From Actinomadura atramentaria DSM 43919 (GTDB lineage: Bacteria; Actinomycetota; Actinomycetes; Streptosporangiales; Streptosporangiaceae), in assembly GCF_000381885.1 (NCBI RefSeq), contig NZ_KB907210.1:382104-446103 (forward strand): 64,000 nt of DNA, given 5' to 3'. The position numbers and the translations under genes are program-made. Position 1 is the first letter of the stretch. Each line of letters opens with the position of its first letter. This document shows positions 10,457 through 20,047 of the stretch, piece by piece. The notes beneath the pieces are model-generated. The model did no database searches. It was not told the DNA's origin and saw only the letters and a list, made by a program, of their open reading frames with translations.

Positions 10457-11902
10457 TCAGCGGCGGCGCAGCAGCGCCAGGAACATCGCGTCGGTGCCGT
10501 GCCGGTGCGGCCAGAACTGGGCGTACTCCCCCGACTCCCCCGCCGCGACGCCGGTCAGCGACGGCGCGACGGCCGCCAGCGCGGCGGGCGCGTCGAGGCG
10601 TTCGGCGTCGTCGCGGCGCGCGAGGACGTCGTCCACGACGACGCGGGTCTCGGCCAGGTGCGGCGAGCACGTCACGTACGCGACGACGCCGCCGGGCCGC
10701 AGCGCGTCGAGCGCGGCGGCGAGCAGGTCCCGCTGGACGGGCCCGAGTTCGGCGACCGCGCCGGGCCCGCGCCGCCAGCGCGCCTCCGGGCGGCGGCGCA
10801 GCGCGCCGAGCCCGGTGCAGGGCGCGTCGAGCAGGACGCGGTCGAACGCGCCGGGCCGCCACGCGGGCCGGGTGCCGTCGGCGGCGACGACGCCGGTCCG
10901 CCGGTCGACCGTGCGCCGGACGAGCCCGGCCCGGTGCGGCTGCACGTCGGCGGCCAGCAGCCGCGCGCCGCGCCCGGCGGCCAGGCCCGCGAGCAGGCCC
11001 GCCTTGCCGCCCGGCCCGGCGCACACGTCCAGCCAGCGGTCGTCGGGGCCGGTGAGCGGCGCGGCGCCGAGCGCGGCGGCGACGAGCTGGCTCGCCTCGT
11101 CCTGCACGGCGGCGCGGCCCTCGCGGACGGCGGGCAGCGCGGCCGGGTCGCCCTCGGCGAGCACCGCCCCGTACGGCGAGTACGGCGCGGGCTCCGCGCC
11201 CGCCCCGGTCAGCTCGGCGACGTCGGCGCGGCCGGGCCGGGCGACGAGCGCGACGCGCGGCCGGGCGTTGTCGGCGGCGAGCAGGTCCGCGATCTCGGCC
11301 GAGTCGGGGCCGAGCGCGTCCCGCAGCGCCGACACGATCCACTTGGGGTGGCTGTGCGCGACCGACAGCCGGGTGGTGAGGTCCGCGTCGGGGGGCGCGA
11401 TGATCGCCAGCCAGGCGTCCAGGTCCCGGCCCGCGACCTTGCGCAGGACGGCGTTGGCGAACTTCGCCTGCCCCGGCCCGGCGACGGTGCGCGCGAGGTC
11501 CACGGCGGTGCCGACGGCGGCGTGCGCGGGGATGCGGGTCGCGAGGATCTGGTGCGCGCCGAGCCGCAGGACGTCCAGCAGCGGCGGGTCGATCCGGCGC
11601 AGCTCGCGGTCGCTGCACAAAGCGAGGACGGCGTCGTAGGTGCCGCGCCCGCGCAGCGTGCCGTAGGTCAGCTCGGTCGCCAGGGCGGCGTCGCGGCCGG
11701 TCAGCCGCCGGTCGCGCAGCCGCGCGGGCAGCAGCAGGTTGGCGTAGGCGTCGCGGGTCTCGACGGCGCGGATGACGTCGAACGCGGTGCGCCGGACCAG
11801 GTCCTCGGGCCGACCGGTGCGGCGCGGCCCGCCGGGCCGCCGGTTGTCGCGCTGGTCGCGGGAGCGGTGGGAGCGCGACCGGTCGTCGCGTGCGGGGGCC
11901 AT
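10457..11902 (-). CDS. rsmB: 16S rRNA m5C967 methyltransferase RsmB
   Basis: A 481-residue RsmB/Sun-type enzyme. After a basic N-terminal tail comes a NusB-like RNA-binding domain (about residues 35-170), then a SAM-dependent methyltransferase domain with WLDVCAGPGGKAGLLA and the two catalytic cysteine motifs DAPCTGLGALRRRPEARW and VAYVTCSPHLAETR. The ATG shares its A with the fmt stop (TGATG), so the two are translationally coupled. The fmt-rsmB order is common in bacteria. Confidence 0.95.
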   Translation of the reverse strand: MAPARDDRSRSHRSRDQRDNRRPGGPRRTGRPEDLVRRTAFDVIRAVETRDAYANLLLPARLRDRRLTGRDAALATELTYGTLRGRGTYDAVLALCSDRELRRIDPPLLDVLRLGAHQILATRIPAHAAVGTAVDLARTVAGPGQAKFANAVLRKVAGRDLDAWLAIIAPPDADLTTRLSVAHSHPKWIVSALRDALGPDSAEIADLLAADNARPRVALVARPGRADVAELTGAGAEPAPYSPYGAVLAEGDPAALPAVREGRAAVQDEASQLVAAALGAAPLTGPDDRWLDVCAGPGGKAGLLAGLAAGRGARLLAADVQPHRAGLVRRTVDRRTGVVAADGTRPAWRPGAFDRVLLDAPCTGLGALRRRPEARWRRGPGAVAELGPVQRDLLAAALDALRPGGVVAYVTCSPHLAETRVVVDDVLARRDDAERLDAPAALAAVAPSLTGVAAGESGEYAQFWPHRHGTDAMFLALLRRR

Positions 11903-12828
11903 CAGAGCAGGGCGTCCTTGCCGACGAGGTTGACGCCGCGCGCCCAGTCGGCCGCCGCCATCGGGCGCTTGCCCTCGGGGCGGACCTCGCCGAGCGCGAC
12001 GGGGTGGGTGGCGGTGCCGACGAGCACCTCGCGCTTGCCCGCGGCCAGCTCGCCGGGGGCGAGCGCGGGGCCGTCCGGGACGGGCCGGACCGGGCCGAGC
12101 TTGAGCCGCGCGCCGCGGAACTCCGTCCACGCGCCGGGCGCGGGCGTGCAGGCCCGGACGAGCCGGTCCACCCGGTGCGCGGGGGCGCGCCAGTCGACGC
12201 GGGCGTCGGCGGGGGTGAGCTTGGGGGCGACCGAGACGCCCTCGGCGGGCTGCGGGCGCGGGTCCAGCGCTCCGGCCTCGATGCCGTCCATCGTGTCGGC
12301 GAGCAGCCGCGCGCCCGCGACGGCGAGGCGGTCCAGCAGGGCCCCGGCGGTGTCGTCGGGCCGGATCGGCTCGGTGAGCACGCCGTACACCGGGCCGGTG
12401 TCCAGGCCCTTCTCGATCTGGAAGGTGGCCGCGCCCGTCATGTCGTCGCCGTGCAGGACGGCGTGCTGGACGGGGGCCGCGCCGCGCCACGCGGGCAGCA
12501 GCGAGAAGTGCAGGTTCACCCAGCCGTGCCGGGGGATCGCCAGCGCGGCCTCGGGCAGCAGCGCGCCGTAGGCGACGACGGGGCAGCAGTCGGGCGCGAT
12601 GGCGCGGAGCCGGTCCAGGAACTCCGGGTCGCCCGCCTTGGCGGGCTTGAGGACTTCGATCCCGGCCTCGGCGGCGCGCTCGGCGACGGGGCTGGCGACG
12701 AGCCGCCGCCCCCGTCCGGCGGGCGCGTCGGGCCGGGTGACGACCGCCGCGACCTCGTGCGCGGACGCCAGCAGCGCGTCCAGGGCGGGGAGCGCCGTCT
12801 CGGGGGTGCCGGCGAAGACGAGGCGCAC
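11902..12828 (-). CDS. fmt: Methionyl-tRNA formyltransferase
   Basis: A 308-residue enzyme that formylates initiator Met-tRNA. It begins with the Rossmann strand [15 protein letters not shown] and contains the formyl-THF site [17 protein letters not shown] and [17 protein letters not shown]. The C-terminal OB-like domain follows from about residue 200. GTG start, placed directly after the def stop with no gap. Confidence 0.95.
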   Translation of the reverse strand: MRLVFAGTPETALPALDALLASAHEVAAVVTRPDAPAGRGRRLVASPVAERAAEAGIEVLKPAKAGDPEFLDRLRAIAPDCCPVVAYGALLPEAALAIPRHGWVNLHFSLLPAWRGAAPVQHAVLHGDDMTGAATFQIEKGLDTGPVYGVLTEPIRPDDTAGALLDRLAVAGARLLADTMDGIEAGALDPRPQPAEGVSVAPKLTPADARVDWRAPAHRVDRLVRACTPAPGAWTEFRGARLKLGPVRPVPDGPALAPGELAAGKREVLVGTATHPVALGEVRPEGKRPMAAADWARGVNLVGKDALL

Positions 12829-13374
12829 TCAGATCGCCTTCCCGTAGGTGCGGTGCGGGGACTGCTTCACCACGGGCGCGGGCTCGCCGAACCACTCGGC
12901 CTCGCGGATCGCCTTCATCGCGGCCTTGCGCTGCTCGGCGTCCATCCGGTCGATGAAGATGATCCCGTCCAGGTGGTCGGTCTCGTGCTGGACGCAGCGC
13001 GCCAGCAGGTGCGTGCCCTCCAGCGTGATCGGCTCGCCGTGCATGTTGAACCCGCGCGCGACGGCCCGGACCGAGCGCGGGGTGGGGAACGCCAGGCCGG
13101 GCAGCGACAGGCAGCCCTCGTCGTCGGTCTCCTGCTCGTCGGACAGGTCCAGCGCGGGATTCACGACGTGGCCGAGGACGTCGTCCACGTAGTAGGTGAA
13201 CACCCGCAGGCCGACGCCGAGCTGCGGCGCGGCGAGCCCGACGCCCGGCGCGTCGATCATCGTGTCGGTGAGGTCCTTGACGAGCTGCCGCAGTTCCTTG
13301 TCGAAATCCCGGACCGGCTCGGCGGCGGTGCGCAGCACCGGGTCGCCGAAGATGCGGATGGGCTTGACGGCCAA
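12829..13374 (-). CDS. def: Peptide deformylase
   Basis: A 181-residue metalloenzyme removing the N-formyl group from nascent proteins. All three family motifs are intact: GVGLAAPQLG, EGCLSLP (metal-binding Cys) and QHETDHLDG (HEXXH). The def-fmt pairing is standard. The unknown protein gene upstream ends about 97 bp before this start. Confidence 0.95.
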   Translation of the reverse strand: MAVKPIRIFGDPVLRTAAEPVRDFDKELRQLVKDLTDTMIDAPGVGLAAPQLGVGLRVFTYYVDDVLGHVVNPALDLSDEQETDDEGCLSLPGLAFPTPRSVRAVARGFNMHGEPITLEGTHLLARCVQHETDHLDGIIFIDRMDAEQRKAAMKAIREAEWFGEPAPVVKQSPHRTYGKAI

Positions 13375-13471
13375 CGGGCACTCCGTTCTCGGGACGGCGC
13401 GGCGGCGCCGGAAGGTTCGTGTGCCCCCAGTCTACGGAGGCCCGGACGGCTGTCGCGCACCCGCGAGCGGG

Positions 13472-14737
13472 TCAGGCGGACGCGGTCCCGGCGACGAGCG
13501 GCGCGGTGTAGCCGTCGGCCAGCAGCATCTCGCGGACGCCCCAGACGCCGAGCGGGGTGAGCGCCCAGCCGTCCCCGGAGCGGGCGGCGACGTCCCAGGC
13601 GGCGAGGTCGGCCAGCTCCAGGGCCAGCGCCTCCGCGACGGCCGCCGGGGCGGGCGCGGCGCCCGCGTCGCCCTCCGCGTCGGCCGCCTCGACATGCTCG
13701 GCGAGGGCAGCAGCCAGCTCGGCGGCGGGCGTCGGCCCGTCCTGCTCGTACAGGTACAGCAGGATGCCGGGCAGCTCCGCGCGGACGAGCGCGCCCGCGT
13801 CCGCCCCGGCGGGCTGCTCGGCGGGGGCCACGGCGTGCTCGAACAGCGCCAGCCACGCGGCGAGCAGGTCGTCGCCCGTCCCGGCCAGGCCCGCGTGGAC
13901 GGGCCCGAGCGCGCCGACGCCGCCCGCGGTGTCGATCACCTCGGCGCGCGCCGCCGCCCACCACAGCCGGTGCAGCTCGGGCAGGTCGGCCAGCGCCGCG
14001 ACGGTCGCGGCGCGGCGCGGGCAGGCCAGTTCCAGCGCGGCGACGGCGGCGAGCGCGTCCTGCGCGGACGGCTCGGCCCCGGCGGTCAGCCGCCGGCTCA
14101 CCGCCCACGCGGCGAGCGCGCGGGCCTGCCGGGCCAGCCCGGACGCGGCGGCGGCCGCGGCCAGCTCGGCGCGCGGCGCGAGCCGGACGGGCGGGACGCG
14201 CAGGTCGTCCACGTCCTGGCCGGTGGCGCGCAGATGGGCGTCCACGCGCGCGAACCGCTCGTCCTCGGGCAGCACCTCGAACGCCTCGACCCAGCGGTCG
14301 GCGGCGGCCGCGTCGGCGGGGTCGACGCCGTCCGCGCGCATCAGCGCCGTCATGATCTCGGCGGCGGCGCGGCGCTCGTCGGTCTCGGCGGCGGCGACCG
14401 CGCGGGCGAACTCGGGCTCGATCTCGGCCAGCGCCGCGCGCAGCGCGGCGGCGTCCGCGCCCGCCGCCGCGGCGAGGTAGGCGACCAGGTGCCGGACGGC
14501 CGCCAGGATCGCGGGGATCTCCGCGACGTCCGCGACGACCGCCGCGGGGAACGCCTCCAGCAGCAGGCGGCGCAGCCCGGCCGCGTCCAACGCCTCGGGG
14601 CCGGTCAGCCCGATCTCCTCGCGCGCCAGGTCCAGCAGCAGCCGGACGCCGAGGACGTCCACCGCGTCGTCCTGCTCGTCGGCCCAGCGCCGCAGGTCGG
14701 CGGCGGTGTCGTCTACCCAGTCGTCGGCCACCCGCAA
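13472..14737 (-). CDS. Conserved actinobacterial protein of unknown function
   Basis: A 421-residue, very Ala-rich and acidic, predicted all-helical protein with no signal peptide or membrane segment. Its C-terminus (WALTPLGVWGVREMLLADG) reads like the recognition part of a winged-helix domain, a pattern seen in several actinobacterial proteins of unknown role. It sits between priA and def on the same strand, 43 bp after priA, so it is probably co-transcribed. I do not recognise a specific function. Confidence 0.75.
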   Translation of the reverse strand: MRVADDWVDDTAADLRRWADEQDDAVDVLGVRLLLDLAREEIGLTGPEALDAAGLRRLLLEAFPAAVVADVAEIPAILAAVRHLVAYLAAAAGADAAALRAALAEIEPEFARAVAAAETDERRAAAEIMTALMRADGVDPADAAAADRWVEAFEVLPEDERFARVDAHLRATGQDVDDLRVPPVRLAPRAELAAAAAASGLARQARALAAWAVSRRLTAGAEPSAQDALAAVAALELACPRRAATVAALADLPELHRLWWAAARAEVIDTAGGVGALGPVHAGLAGTGDDLLAAWLALFEHAVAPAEQPAGADAGALVRAELPGILLYLYEQDGPTPAAELAAALAEHVEAADAEGDAGAAPAPAAVAEALALELADLAAWDVAARSGDGWALTPLGVWGVREMLLADGYTAPLVAGTASA

Positions 14738-14780
14738 ACCCTAGAGCAACCGGCGTCCGCGCGCGGGCCGGATCAGCGGG

Positions 14781-16889
14781 TCAGATCAACTCCAGCGGGT
14801 CTATCTGGACGCGGACGGCCTCGGGCTCGCGCCGGGCGCTGCGCACGGCCGCCGCGTCGCGCAGCGCGCGGGCCAGCGCCGCCGCCGCGCCGGGCGGCAC
14901 CCGCACGAGCGCGCGCTCCCGCCCGGCCGCGCGCTCGCCGGGCCGGTCGTCCTCGACCGGGACCGGGCCGAGCACCTCCGCGCCGGCCGGCAGCCGCGCC
15001 TCGGCGAGCAGGTCGCGGATCGCGGCGGGCGTCCCGGTCAGCGACGCCATCCGCGCCGCCGGGGGGAACCCGGCCTCGCGCCGCTCCGCCAGCTCCAGGT
15101 CGGCGTAGGTCGCGGCGTCCCAGCGGACGAGCGCCTGCACCGGCCGCAGCGCCCCGTCGGCGGCGACGACGACCGGTCCGCCGGGCCGCACGAGCGCGGC
15201 GGCGTTCAGCCACCGGCGCAGCGCCTCCTCGCCCGCCCGCAGGTCCGCGCGGCCGAGCAGCGCGCGCCCGTCCAGCAGCAGCGCCGCCGCGTACCCGCCC
15301 GCCGCGACGGGCTCCGCGCCGGGCGTCGCGACGACCAGCGCCGGATCGGCGGCGACGTCGGCGAGGATCTGGTCGCGGCCCGACGTCCGCACCGGGACGC
15401 CGGGGAACGCCCGGCCCAGCTCCTCGGCGGTGCGCCGCGCGCCGACCGCGACGGCCCGCACCTGGAAGTGCCCGCACTCGGGGCAGTGCCAGTCCCCCGC
15501 GATCCGCCCGCACCAGCGGCACGACGGCGCGGCGTGCGACGACGCCAGCGCCAGCGGCCCGCGGCACGCCGCGCACCGCGCCGCCTCCCGGCACCGCCCG
15601 CACGCCAGGCCCGGCAGGTAGCCGCGGCGCGGGACCTGGACGAGCACCGGCCCGTCCGCGAGCGCGGCCCGCGCGGTGCGGAACGCCAGCTCCCCGAGCC
15701 GCGCGGTGCGGGCCGCCGGGTCGCGGGCCAGCTCGGCGTCGTCCCCGGCGGGCCGGACGCGCGGCATCGCGGCGCGGACCTGGTCGCGGTCGGCGGCCAG
15801 CGCCCGCGCCCACCCGGTCGCGACGAGCCGCGCCGCGTCGGTCGTGCGGGTGTACCCGCCGAACAGCGCGCCCGCGCCCGCCCGGTGCGCGCGCAGCGCC
15901 AGCACCTCGCGCGGGTGCGGGTAGGGGGCGTGCGGCTCGGCGTGGACGTCGTCGCCGTCGTCCCACAGCACGACGAGCCCGAGGTCGGCGACGGGCGCGA
16001 ACATCGCGGCGCGCGTCCCGACGACGGCCCGGACCGCGCCGCGCCGCACCGCCAGCCAGCGCCGGTACCGGACGGTCGGGCCGAGGTCGGCGGTCAGCGC
16101 GACGTGCCGCCCCTCCCCCAGCTCGGCCGCCAGCGCCGCGTCCACCCGGGCGACGTCGCGGCCGTCCGCGACGACGACCAGCGCGCCGCGCCCGCCCGCC
16201 AGCGCCGCCGCGACGGCCCGCGCGACGGCGGCGGGCCACGCCGGGCCGGGCAGCGCCGACCACACGGCGCGCGGCGCGCGGCCCTCGCGCAGCGCGGCGA
16301 GGAACGACGGCCCGGCCGGGTACCGCGCCCACGGCCCCGGCCCGGCGACGGGCTCGGCGTCCGGGCCCGCGACCGGCGCGGGCGCCTTCGGCTCCTCCGC
16401 CTCCACGCGCGCGTGCCGGGGCGGGACGGCGAGCCGCAGCACGTCCGCGAGGGTGCCCGCGTACCGGTCCGCGACCTCCCGCGCCAGCGCCGCGACGTCC
16501 GGGGCGAGCACCGGTTCGGGCGAGACGACGCGTTCGAGGAACAGCAGCTTGCCGTCGTGCCCGCTGTCGGCGGCGCGCTCCAGCAGGTAGCCGTCCACCA
16601 GGCGGCCCGCGAACCGCACCCGGACGCGGACGCCCGGCACGGCCTCGGCGGCGAGCTTGTCGGGGACGAGGTAGTCGAACGTCCGGTCCAGGTGCGGCAG
16701 CGGCACGTCCACCGCGACGCGCGCCACCGGCAGCTCACCGGCAGCGACCCGCCCGCCCTTGGGGGCCGGGCGCGCGCCGCGTGTCGCCCCCGCCGCCCCC
16801 CGCGCGGCGGACGGTAGGGTCTTCGTCGGGCGGCCCGCGACCTCGTCCAGTCCCGGGATCAGGCCCGTGCCGCCGCCGTCGCTCGTCAC
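14781..16889 (-). CDS. priA: Primosomal protein N' (PriA), actinobacterial helicase-degenerate type
   Basis: A 702-residue PriA homologue starting at GTG. The N-terminal DNA 3'-end-binding domain (VAVDVPLPHLDRTFDYLVPD) and the Cys-rich zinc region (CGRCREAARCAACRG ... CRWCG ... CPEC) are clear. The helicase core is eroded: no Walker A GxGKT is present where expected (around LPGPAWPAA), and the Walker B box reads WDDGDD instead of DEEH. This matches what is known of actinobacterial PriA, thought to act in replication restart without ATP-driven unwinding. It diverges from the gene at 16985. Confidence 0.85.
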   Translation of the reverse strand: MTSDGGGTGLIPGLDEVAGRPTKTLPSAARGAAGATRGARPAPKGGRVAAGELPVARVAVDVPLPHLDRTFDYLVPDKLAAEAVPGVRVRVRFAGRLVDGYLLERAADSGHDGKLLFLERVVSPEPVLAPDVAALAREVADRYAGTLADVLRLAVPPRHARVEAEEPKAPAPVAGPDAEPVAGPGPWARYPAGPSFLAALREGRAPRAVWSALPGPAWPAAVARAVAAALAGGRGALVVVADGRDVARVDAALAAELGEGRHVALTADLGPTVRYRRWLAVRRGAVRAVVGTRAAMFAPVADLGLVVLWDDGDDVHAEPHAPYPHPREVLALRAHRAGAGALFGGYTRTTDAARLVATGWARALAADRDQVRAAMPRVRPAGDDAELARDPAARTARLGELAFRTARAALADGPVLVQVPRRGYLPGLACGRCREAARCAACRGPLALASSHAAPSCRWCGRIAGDWHCPECGHFQVRAVAVGARRTAEELGRAFPGVPVRTSGRDQILADVAADPALVVATPGAEPVAAGGYAAALLLDGRALLGRADLRAGEEALRRWLNAAALVRPGGPVVVAADGALRPVQALVRWDAATYADLELAERREAGFPPAARMASLTGTPAAIRDLLAEARLPAGAEVLGPVPVEDDRPGERAAGRERALVRVPPGAAAALARALRDAAAVRSARREPEAVRVQIDPLELI

Positions 16890-16984
16890 CGTCCCGTCCT
16901 ACCAGACCGCGGGGACAGCGCCGCCCCGTCCGGCCGGGCGGACCGCGCGGCGGCGACCAGGCAGCGACGAGAGCAGCAGGCAGC

Positions 16985-18643
16985 GTGACGACAGCACACC
17001 TACCCGAACGCGTCGGCGCCCCGCGCGCCGGCCGCCCCGCCGGGCCCCGCCCGCGCTGGCGGCGGCTGGCCGACCCGCGCCACCCGGTGACGGCCGCGAC
17101 GCTCTTCGCCGCCGTCCTGCACCTGGTGTGGGCGCGGTGGCTCGCCGCCGAGGGCGGCGACCTGGCCGCGCAGGCGTTCTGGACGCACTTCGCCGGGGAG
17201 CACCCCGGCTCGGCCTACAACCTCGCCTGGTACGGCGGCATCCACCCCGTGTCGTACAGCGTGCTGTCGCCGTACATCATGGCGTGGTTCGGCATCCGCA
17301 CCGTCGCGACGGTCGCGGGCACCCTGTCGGCGACGCTCGCCGCCGTCCTGCTCGTGCGGTTCCGCGCCCCGGCGACGCTGCCCGCCGCGCTGTGGGCGGC
17401 GTTCGCGATCTCCTGCAACGCCGGGTCCGGACGCGTCACGTTCGGCCTCGGGCTGGCGTTCGCGCTGCTCGCGGTCCTCATCGCGTTCACGCCGCACGGC
17501 CGTCCCGTCCCGCGCGCCGCCGGGATGTTCGCCCTCGGCCTGCTGGCGACGCTCGCGAGCCCCGTCGCCGGGCTGTTCCTCATGGTGGTGTCCGCCGCGC
17601 TGATCCTCACCGGCCGCTGGCGCGCGGGCGTCGCGATCGGCGCGGGGCCGCCGCTGGTCGTCGGCGTGACGACGGCGCTGTTCCCGTTCACCGGCGTCCA
17701 GCCGATCGGGTTCGGGTCGATCGTCGCGCCCGCGATGGCCAGCGTCCTGGCGCTGCTGCTGTGCGCGCCGCGCTCGTGGCGGATCGTGCGGATCGGCGCG
17801 GGCGTGTACGCGGTCGGCGTCCTGCTGACCTACCTGATCCCCTCCCCCATCGGCAGCAACGTCGAGCGGCTGTCGCTGCTGTTCGGCGGGATGCTGCTGC
17901 TGTCGGCCATCGCCGGGACGACGCGGCTGTGGCGGCTCGCCGTGATGAGCGTCGCGTTCGTCGTGTCGGCCGCCTGGATGATGGTCAAGCCGATCGACGA
18001 CATCATCCACACCCGGCCCGCCGCCGCCACCGCCGGGACCGTCGCCGGGCTCCGCGCCGAACTCGACCGCTACGGCGCGGACCGGGGCCGCATCGAGGTC
18101 GTGCCGCTGCGCTCGCACTGGGAGACGTCCGGCCTCGCCCGGAACTACCTGCTGGCGCGCGGCTGGAACCGGCAGGTGGACGCCGAGCGGTACCCGCTTT
18201 TCTACGACGAGGGCGCGCTGACGCCCGCGTCCTACCACGCGTGGCTGCGCACCTGGGCGGTGCGGTTCGTCGTGCTGCCCGAGCAGGAGACCGACTGGGC
18301 CGCGACCGGCGAGGCCGGTCTCGTCCGCGCCGGGCAGCCGTACCTGCGCGAGGTCTACCGCGACGCCTACTGGCGGCTGTACGCGGTCGCCGACGCGGTG
18401 CCGCTGGTGGAGCTGCCGTCCACGGTGGCCCGCGCCCGCGCCGACGAGCTGGCGGTGGACGTGCCGTCGCGCGGCTCGGTGCTGATCCGCGTCGCCTGGT
18501 CCCCGTGGCTCGGCGTCACCGGGACGGGCGGCGGGTGCCTGGAGCGCGACGGCGAGTTCGTCCGCCTCCACGCCCCCGGCCCCGGCCGCTACACGATCGG
18601 CGCGCGCTACCGCCTCCCGCGCGGCACTCCCTGCCCGCGCTGA
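16985..18643 (+). CDS. Multipass integral membrane protein, possibly GT-C-like
   Basis: A 552-residue protein with roughly ten to twelve hydrophobic segments between residues 35 and 345, then a soluble C-terminal domain of about 200 residues that starts after IDDIIHTRPAA. The fold pattern (membrane half plus extracytoplasmic domain with many Trp and Tyr residues) resembles GT-C-type glycosyltransferase or polymer-associated proteins of actinomycetes, but no DxD motif can be pinned down. GTG 16985 was chosen because it precedes the first conserved-looking segment and follows a purine-rich AGCAGGCAGC. It diverges from priA over about 95 bp. Confidence 0.7.
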   Translation: MTTAHLPERVGAPRAGRPAGPRPRWRRLADPRHPVTAATLFAAVLHLVWARWLAAEGGDLAAQAFWTHFAGEHPGSAYNLAWYGGIHPVSYSVLSPYIMAWFGIRTVATVAGTLSATLAAVLLVRFRAPATLPAALWAAFAISCNAGSGRVTFGLGLAFALLAVLIAFTPHGRPVPRAAGMFALGLLATLASPVAGLFLMVVSAALILTGRWRAGVAIGAGPPLVVGVTTALFPFTGVQPIGFGSIVAPAMASVLALLLCAPRSWRIVRIGAGVYAVGVLLTYLIPSPIGSNVERLSLLFGGMLLLSAIAGTTRLWRLAVMSVAFVVSAAWMMVKPIDDIIHTRPAAATAGTVAGLRAELDRYGADRGRIEVVPLRSHWETSGLARNYLLARGWNRQVDAERYPLFYDEGALTPASYHAWLRTWAVRFVVLPEQETDWAATGEAGLVRAGQPYLREVYRDAYWRLYAVADAVPLVELPSTVARARADELAVDVPSRGSVLIRVAWSPWLGVTGTGGGCLERDGEFVRLHAPGPGRYTIGARYRLPRGTPCPR

Positions 18644-18648
18644 GACGG

Positions 18649-18681
18649 CGAGGACCCCGGGGCACCGCCCCGGGGTCCTCG
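18649..18681. terminator. Bidirectional terminator between the membrane protein gene and metK
   Basis: A perfect 15-bp stem, CGAGGACCCCGGGGC with its complement, closed by an ACC loop, lies in the 54 bp between two convergent genes. It has no long T run, which is normal for high-GC actinomycete terminators. Confidence 0.85.
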
Positions 18682-18697
18682 TGTCGCACGCGCCCGA

Positions 18698-19891
18698 TCA
18701 GAGACCGGCGGCCGAGGCGAGCGCGTCGGCGCGGTCGGTGGACTCCCAGGAGAAGTCCGGCTCCGGCCGGCCGAAGTGCCCGTAGGCGGCCGTCTGCGAG
18801 TAGATCGGCCGGAGCAGGTCGAGGTCGCGGACGATCGCGGCCGGCCGCAGGTCGAACACGTCGAGCACGGCCTCCTGGATCTTGGCGACCGGCAGCTTCT
18901 CGGTGCCGAACGTCTCCACGAACACGCCGACCGGCTGCGCCTTGCCGATCGCGTACGCGACCTGCACCTCGGCGCGGTCCGCGAGCTGCGCGGCGACGAT
19001 GTTCTTGGCGACCCAGCGCATCGCGTACGCGGCGGAGCGGTCCACCTTGGACGGGTCCTTGCCGGAGAACGCGCCGCCGCCGTGCCGGGCCATGCCGCCG
19101 TAGGTGTCCACGATGATCTTGCGGCCGGTCAGGCCCGCGTCGCCCATCGGGCCGCCGATCTCGAACCGCCCGGTCGGGTTGACCAGCAGCCGGTACCCGT
19201 CGGAGTCGATGTCGAACTCGGCGAGCACCGGGTCGACGACGTGCTCCTTGACGTCCGGGGTCAGCAGCTCCTTGAGGTCGATGTCCGGCGCGTGCTGGCT
19301 GGACACCACGACCGTGTCGAGGCGGACGGCGCGCGCGCCGTCGTACTCGATCGTCACCTGGGTCTTGCCGTCGGGGCGCAGGTAGGGCACCACGCCGCCC
19401 TTGCGGACCGCCGACAGGCGCTGCGCGAGCCGGTGCGCCAGCGTGATCGGCAGCGGCATCAGCTCGGGCGTCTCGTTGGTGGCGTAGCCGAACATCAGGC
19501 CCTGGTCGCCCGCGCCCTGCCGGTCGAGGTCGTCGGAGCCGCCGCCCTCGCGGGTCTCGTAGGCGTCGTCGACGCCCTGCGCGATGTCGGGCGACTGCGC
19601 GCCGATGGACACCGACACGCCGCAGGAGTGCCCGTCGAAGCCCTTCTTGGACGAGTCGTAGCCGATCTCCAGGATCTTCTCCCGGATCACGCCGGGGATG
19701 TCCACGTAGGTCTCGGTGGTGACCTCACCGGCGACGTGGACCTGACCCGTGGTGATCAGGGTCTCGACGGCGACCCGGCTGCCCGGGTCGTCCTTGAGCA
19801 TCGCGTCCAGGAGCGTGTCGCTGATCTGGTCGGCGATCTTGTCGGGATGCCCCTCGGTGACGGACTCGGAGGTGAACAGGCGGCGAGACAC
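18698..19891 (-). CDS. metK: S-adenosylmethionine synthetase
   Basis: A 397-residue enzyme making SAM from methionine and ATP. Signatures include [17 protein letters not shown] at the N-terminus, [16 protein letters not shown], the P-loop-like [19 protein letters not shown] and [12 protein letters not shown]. It lies after coaBC in the conserved actinobacterial order. The 156 bp upstream contain a TATAGA-like -10 element near 20003-20008 on the minus strand, but no riboswitch that I can recognise. Confidence 0.97.
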   Translation of the reverse strand: MSRRLFTSESVTEGHPDKIADQISDTLLDAMLKDDPGSRVAVETLITTGQVHVAGEVTTETYVDIPGVIREKILEIGYDSSKKGFDGHSCGVSVSIGAQSPDIAQGVDDAYETREGGGSDDLDRQGAGDQGLMFGYATNETPELMPLPITLAHRLAQRLSAVRKGGVVPYLRPDGKTQVTIEYDGARAVRLDTVVVSSQHAPDIDLKELLTPDVKEHVVDPVLAEFDIDSDGYRLLVNPTGRFEIGGPMGDAGLTGRKIIVDTYGGMARHGGGAFSGKDPSKVDRSAAYAMRWVAKNIVAAQLADRAEVQVAYAIGKAQPVGVFVETFGTEKLPVAKIQEAVLDVFDLRPAAIVRDLDLLRPIYSQTAAYGHFGRPEPDFSWESTDRADALASAAGL

Positions 19892-20047
19892 GTTGCGTGG
19901 ACTCCTTGCAGCGGCTGCTGACTGACGTCGCAGAGCGGATGGTGGTCATCGGCACGGCCGGGGGATACGCCCGCCCCCGTCCGGGTTCGGTTTCCCGGAA
20001 AGTCTATAGGGAGGCTCCGCGCGGGCGAGGGAGCGTGCCATCCCGTT

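Noticed and set aside
13196-16984. Very long plus-strand open frame leading into the membrane protein gene
   Set aside because: It is antisense to def, the unknown gene and priA, has low-complexity Arg/Pro/Ala sequence and no RBS. Only the part from GTG 16985 is a real gene.
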